Shown here piece by piece: positions 59,585 to 64,000 of a stretch of 64,000 nt of DNA. The translations under genes and the position numbers were made by a program. Numbering within the stretch: the first letter of the stretch is position 1; every line of letters starts with the position of its first letter. The DNA comes from Gerris lacustris (lineage: Eukaryota; Arthropoda; Insecta; Hemiptera; Gerridae). The notes beneath the pieces were generated by a model that was not told the DNA's origin, did no database searches, and saw only the letters and a list, made by a program, of their open reading frames with translations. The DNA is taken from assembly GCA_951217055.1 (NCBI GenBank), contig OX578284.1, positions 46,041,677 through 46,105,676 on the forward strand, in the 5' to 3' direction.

Positions 59585-60200
59585 TATTAATAACTAAACA
59601 AAAACTCAAATCATTTAGTTTTATAATTTTACAAAGCAATATAAAGATAAATATAATTTTTAGGTGTACATTTAGTTGAAAAAAATTAAAACTAAAAGAT
59701 TCTATTCAAAACGAAAACTTTGAACGTAACCATAAAATATCCTTCTGAAGTAACAGTGTTGTCCAAAACAAATTGTAAAATTATAATAAATTTGCAAAGA
59801 AAAGTAAATCAAATAATTTAAGAGATTCAAGTAACCCCTTTTTTAATTATAAATATACATTTAGCTTTTGTTAAAAAATATATAAATGCATCGAACTTTT
59901 ACCAAAATATTTATTTTTATAATTTCAAAAATATTGAGATAAATAAGAGAATTATTTATTTGTTGCTATGGCACTACTGACCTTATTTTATTCGCATTTC
60001 AATTTTCCTTGACATGACAGTCGCGTTTGAAATTTGATCGTGTGAGTTGTGAGCAAGTAAGTTTCAAGACAACAAGTTAAATTTTTTTTCTAAGTGGAAC
60101 ACATACAAACTTTTAGACCTAAAATTCATGTATAGGATCGGCTGCGTTTAAAGTTAGTTATTTTCGATTGAACTGTTTTTATAATATACACTGTCACAGA
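59585..60200. promoter_or_regulatory. shared intergenic region between divergent TAB1 and CoA-transferase-like genes
   Basis: The two start codons are 616 bp apart and point away from each other. The 60035-60070 segment (GATCGTGTGAGTTGTGAGCA) is locally less AT-rich and may hold a start site for the plus-strand gene. No repeat family member lies in the interval. A bidirectional promoter is an inference from the spacing. Confidence 0.5.
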
Positions 60201-60393
60201 ATGGCATCTTTACAAAGGTTGTCCACACGCTTTTGCGGTTGCATTCATAAAACGAGTTGGGGTGCATCTGCAGTTCTTTCTTCCAAAAAAAGCGGCCGGT
60301 CCTATTTTACTTATAGTAATGAAATCTCGGCTCCAGTCGATAATACTCCTAAACAGGTCACCGCCGAAGAAGCAGTCAAAGTCATCAAATCAG
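60201..60393 (+). CDS. first coding exon, acetyl-CoA hydrolase / 4-hydroxybutyrate CoA-transferase-like protein (mitochondrial)
   Basis: ATG at 60201 opens a frame of 64 codons plus one base, ending at CAG|GTAAGA (GT at 60394). The first 30 residues are rich in Ser, Arg and Lys and poor in acids (MASLQRLSTRFCGCIHKTSW), as in a mitochondrial targeting peptide. The end, NTPKQVTAEEAVKVIKSG, fits the start of the CoA-transferase domain, where (V)TAEEAVK.IKSGD precedes the first beta strand. Members transfer CoA between acyl-CoAs and carboxylates such as acetate. The catalytic Glu lies in later exons outside the window. The identification rests on a short match, so other mitochondrial proteins cannot be excluded. 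An upstream in-frame TTG at 60168 is not needed. Confidence 0.6.
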
Positions 60394-61145
60394 GTAAGAT
60401 CTGCAATCAATCTCTATTGATACTTATATTAGTTTGTAGATATGACTTATTAATAATATTATTTTGGTTTTACCAGTACCAAATTTGGGTAAAACTGAGG
60501 AATACGGTGCTATGAGGTTAGAAAAGTGTACAGGCTTTACTGGAATGTATTATTTTGACAAAGGGATATCAACTCTCTTATGTACAAATCATACATATAT
60601 AATCACTCAAATATATAAATCATACTAATGTACTGTTTGACAAAAAGATATAATCTTTTACTGCTAAACGATTCTCGATCGCATATTTACCTACCCAAGT
60701 TTTGTTGTATTATTTGTCTCGAAACGACTTTGTAATTAGTAACCTATCTTATTCTGCAGGTTTATGTGGGTACAAATAAGATTATATTGAGACTATTTGT
60801 ATTATTACGCATCCATAGTAAGGTCTGTTAAGATGTCACCTTGCGTAGGTTATTTTATGTTATCCTATTATATTTTGACTAATAGAACAGAGTTTTATTA
60901 TTTTTTAAAAAAGGTATTATGAGCTGGGCGTGTACCTATACTTAAAAAAGGAGTTAAAAATGTCTGTATTGTTATTCTAGTTATTTTTAATGTTAGGAAA
61001 ACATTTTACCTTGCACCTACCTATCTAGCTTAAGATATATTTAAAAATAGAAGTTTACATATTTTTGCAAGCGTGGACTATTTATTCTATATCTATTCTG
61101 TAGCCTTTATAGTTTTGTTCTGCTGTAGTGAACGGTATATTTGAT
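60394..61145 (+). other. intron 1 of the CoA-transferase-like gene, no feature
   Basis: Starts at the GTAAGA donor. No further coding exon of this gene was recognised up to the end of the window, so the whole remainder is probably intron. Confidence 0.45.
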
Positions 61146-61149
61146 AATT

Positions 61150-62125
61150 GCTTGGCCTATATAAACATTGCTTCTGAGCTTACCGAAGGTAACAGATACA
61201 TTGTGATTGTTCTAAAGAACACTATTTGTCTGAACTACTGTATATGGGGCTCCTATTGATAACACCTTATCTCACTGTCGACCTCTTTCGAGACTCTACT
61301 TATCAATATGTCTTGTCCATTAAACTCTGAGGTCCAAATGAACTTCCATTTAGATCTCTACCTGGTCTATATGCAGGAGGGTTGTTTTTCTTCAGAAAAT
61401 GACCTAGCGGGGATTGGAAATTGTAGGGCAAACAAAATTAAGGTTAACAATCATGCATAATTTGGATTTATCAATATATGACGTCATTATAACAATCGAT
61501 AGTACCGACTTGCGTTATCTAGTAGGGACCCCATATACTGAATTCTACCCAACATTTTTATGACTCCAAATTCTATCATTCCACAACAGAAATCCGTTGC
61601 TGACATCAGGGAACATTCAAAACATTAGTTTTAGTCTTGTGTCTGTCTGTCAGTTGGTCAGTCTCTTCAGCATTTTTACGATCCCCACCATGTCTTTAAC
61701 ACTACGTACTCTTCCGATATTAATGAAATTTTTGTGGTAGGTCATAATTAGCTATTAGCCCATTGCTGGTCTGTAATAAGTTTCAACCTTGTGTGCCCAT
61801 TATTTTATTCCACATGGTGTGTACAAAGATTTTTTATTGTTATTATTACCTCATCTGAATTTAAGAAATTTAGTGTTATGTTGATCAGATGTTATGTCGG
61901 AAGTATTCCACCGATAGCCCCATATTAATTTCATCTGTCTGCGCACTTTAATATTGCTAAATTTGTATTCTTATTCATTAAAAGAAAAATACAATTTTGT
62001 CACAGATTTAAACAAAAAAGGGGAATATATTAAATAATTTAGACAATAATGATTTGTTAAGGCATGTCACCATTGAAGTTTGTGATAGGACACAAGGAAG
62101 CTGCGTTTCACACTTATTGGCAGAC
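61150..62125 (+). repeat. family B repeat copy with an internal insertion
   Basis: The left end 'attgcttctgagcttacc' (61168) with 'ttgttctaaagaaca' is separated by about 350 bp of other DNA from the main body. The body starts 'agaaatccgttgctgacatc' (about 61589) and ends 'ggaagctgcgtttcacac'. Confidence 0.65.
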
Positions 62126-62182
62126 TATTTTTATCCAATCCTTTATAATTAGTATATTTAATGGATTATATCCCTTTGACTA

Positions 62183-62285
62183 AGGGGCTGGCATGACCGA
62201 GTGTTATCGCACTCGCTAACCCTTGCCTGGAACCAAGGTCATTATCTATATCCCTGGGGATTTGAATCCCAGGGAGGTAAGACAT
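62183..62285 (+). other. tRNA-derived SINE-like fragment
   Basis: GGCATGACCGAGTGTTATCG with 'cactcgctaacccttgcctg' resembles the 5' part of a Ser/Leu-type tRNA. GGGGATTTGAATCCCAGGG, about 40 bases on, is a near-consensus B-box with a T-arm stem. It is probably the head of a SINE and has no clean tRNA fold. Confidence 0.45.
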
Positions 62286-62779
62286 TTTTCCCACTGCAAG
62301 ATAAGCTGATGATGGAAATGGCTGATACCTCTTACTTTTGGTGGTGCTGTCAGATACCGCTCATGGTGGCTGAGTGTGAAGGGACCCTTACACTGCAGAT
62401 TTATCTTAGTTTTTACTTTGTAAATATAAAAGTAAACATGAAACTTAACCCAGAAAAATGTATACATTTACAACTGAATTTTGAACACTACACAAACCAA
62501 ACTAAATGCTGAAAAACAGACTACTAAGTACATTCTGTTAATAAACTAACAGATCCTTTTCTCTCTTGCCTTGTCGAGAAAGATCAAGAAGTTATCTGTC
62601 CTCCCTCATTTGAAGTGTCTTTCTTCAAACTGTAGGATGAACTACTATACTAATTACTCCTTAATCTTTGTAACTTTTGGGACAATTCTAGCCATATGAT
62701 ATATGGGGCAATTTACTTTTAATTATTTAACGTTTAATTATACCCTTGCTTTAATAGTTTATTAGACTAAGGCTGTCTT

Positions 62780-63180
62780 TAAATGGGTTGTCTTGTAGTT
62801 GGACTCAAAGTGTTGTCCCCTCCATATGGCTTCCTATGTAAGTGAGTGATGGTCCCCCAACGAGGCATTTAGCACTCGTAGCCTAGTCGAGGTTGACGCA
62901 TCCCGATTGTTCCTCAAACCTTTCGACCTGCAGCCAATGGGAAAAATCCTTGAGTTTAAGACCAAGACGTCTTGAATTATATAAAGAAAAAACTGAAGAT
63001 GTTTTGACCTTCTCGGTTGAAGACTGCTGCCAACTGACAAAAAACATCAACCTGTGTGCGGAGGCCATTTTTGCTTGTGATGAGGAGTTCTCACATAACG
63101 CTTCGAATTTGGGAAAATTACAAATCAACCTGTGTGTGGAGGCCCTAAGTGATACTATAAGCTTTACATATAGAAGTTTC
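62780..63180. other. GC-richer segment of unknown nature
   Basis: Base composition differs from the surrounding intron and both strands are open for 68 to 129 codons. CAACCTGTGTG.GGAGGCC occurs twice (about 63049 and 63127). No protein family was recognised; an old retroelement piece is possible. Confidence 0.3.
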
Positions 63181-63242
63181 ATGTTCCTTTGTCCCTATGT
63201 TCTTTGGTCTAAATATCCCTTTGTCTTAATAGTTATTCAGGA
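63181..63242 (-). mobile_element. MITE1 interior fragment
   Basis: 'cctttgtccctatgttcttt', 'ggtctaaatatccctttgtc' and 'ttaatagttattcag' match MITE1 interior in reverse; both ends are missing. Confidence 0.6.
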
Positions 63243-63289
63243 AAAGGAATTCCATATTATCGTAAACAAATATGGCAGGTAAGAAGTAC

Positions 63290-64000
63290 ATTTTTACTTC
63301 ATGACACCTAATTTACAAGTAAATTAGTATCCCCCAATGCAATGACAACCTATTACCAGCAAAATCAGAACTAGGAATTGTAAGAAAAAATCGTATAATA
63401 ATAAGGCTGTGATGTACTTTTACTAATGTATAAATGTAGATTGGTGAAGTTAAATGAGCTTTATTAACGCTTGGTTGGTCTTGCTGGCACGATGCCTGCT
63501 AAGTAAACAGGTGATACTTGTAGAACCTGATTCATTACATACCTTAACTTGTTCCTTACTGTCTTTACCAGGCCAAGGTTAAGTTTCTTCTTTTTTCCCT
63601 TTATTGTTACTCTTTTTTTAAATTTGTCTTAAACCCTCTCCTCCCATCTTTCAACCCATATGATCTTCAAGTCCAAATGTTATACTGTTCTTTGGTCTTT
63701 CCTTTCTTGTCCAAATAGTTATCGGTGCAGAATCTCCTTTGTTTCCATTTCTCAATCATGCACTCTTAAATACCCTGTTTAAATCAGCTGTTGGTACTTC
63801 ACAAATCTTGTCTTATTCAATCTTATCTTTGAAATTTTATCTTATTCACAATTTTTCATAAAAACTCATTATTTTTAATTAAATTCATTACCTGTAGGAA
63901 TTTAAATAGTAACTAATTAATCATCTTGAATCTTGGATCTTTTTAACTAAACATCTTGAGGATTTGTTTGTCTGAGGCTTTAATATGTTGTCAATCGAAG
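63290..64000. other. non-coding stretch, presumed intron
   Basis: No gene or named repeat recognised up to the window end. Confidence 0.4.

Overview
This is a eukaryotic, strongly AT-rich, repeat-dense nuclear window. The intron-bearing genes, the mariner and Penelope-like element relics, and the many small inverted-repeat elements suggest an arthropod, most likely an insect. I cannot fix the order; a hemipteran-type genome is only a guess. No rRNA, intact tRNA, CRISPR array or complete autonomous transposon was found.

Genes. (1) TAB1, the TAK1-binding PP2C-like adaptor, is complete on the minus strand at 51029-59584. Eight coding exons join in phase to a 445-residue protein. (2) The first coding exon of a mitochondrial acetyl-CoA hydrolase / 4-hydroxybutyrate CoA-transferase-like gene starts at 60201 on the plus strand. 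It is head-to-head with TAB1, 616 bp apart, so a shared promoter region is likely, and it runs off the window end. (3) An unidentified, probably nuclear and disordered protein has its last two coding exons at 38422-38500 and 38620-39546 (+). A GC-richer candidate first exon at 1146-1243 is phase-compatible, which would imply an intron of about 37 kb filled with the repeats below. About 4 kb of repeat-poor DNA after its stop may be 3' UTR.

Repeats. From 1 to 38 kb there are tandem arrays, foldback elements and dispersed families. The families are named here A (about 730 bp, three copies), B (with degenerate sequence 'cttatctcaaaaactactcgtcc'-like core, six copies), C (about 700 bp, carrying a pol III B-box-like GGGTTCGATTCC, at least eight copies) and MITE1 (termini ACTTCTTTAGATTGTTACTC, at least ten copies). 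At 23689-25821 a 2.1-kb element with CAGGGTGGCCAC termini and a TATAA target duplication holds two family C copies. One of these holds a tRNA-like foldback, giving three nested layers. At 11.1-12.1 kb is a Penelope-like GIY-YIG endonuclease remnant, arranged as a near-perfect inverted duplication, with a hammerhead-ribozyme-like motif downstream.

TAB1 introns hold several foldback elements, three MITE1 copies, and a 14 x 45-bp minisatellite whose unit appears to come from the middle of MITE1. The most interesting items are the ribozyme-like Penelope remnant, the recurrent CTGANGAT-hairpin-GAAA motif in three inverted-repeat settings, the MITE-derived minisatellite, and the unusually phosphatase-like active-site residues of this TAB1.
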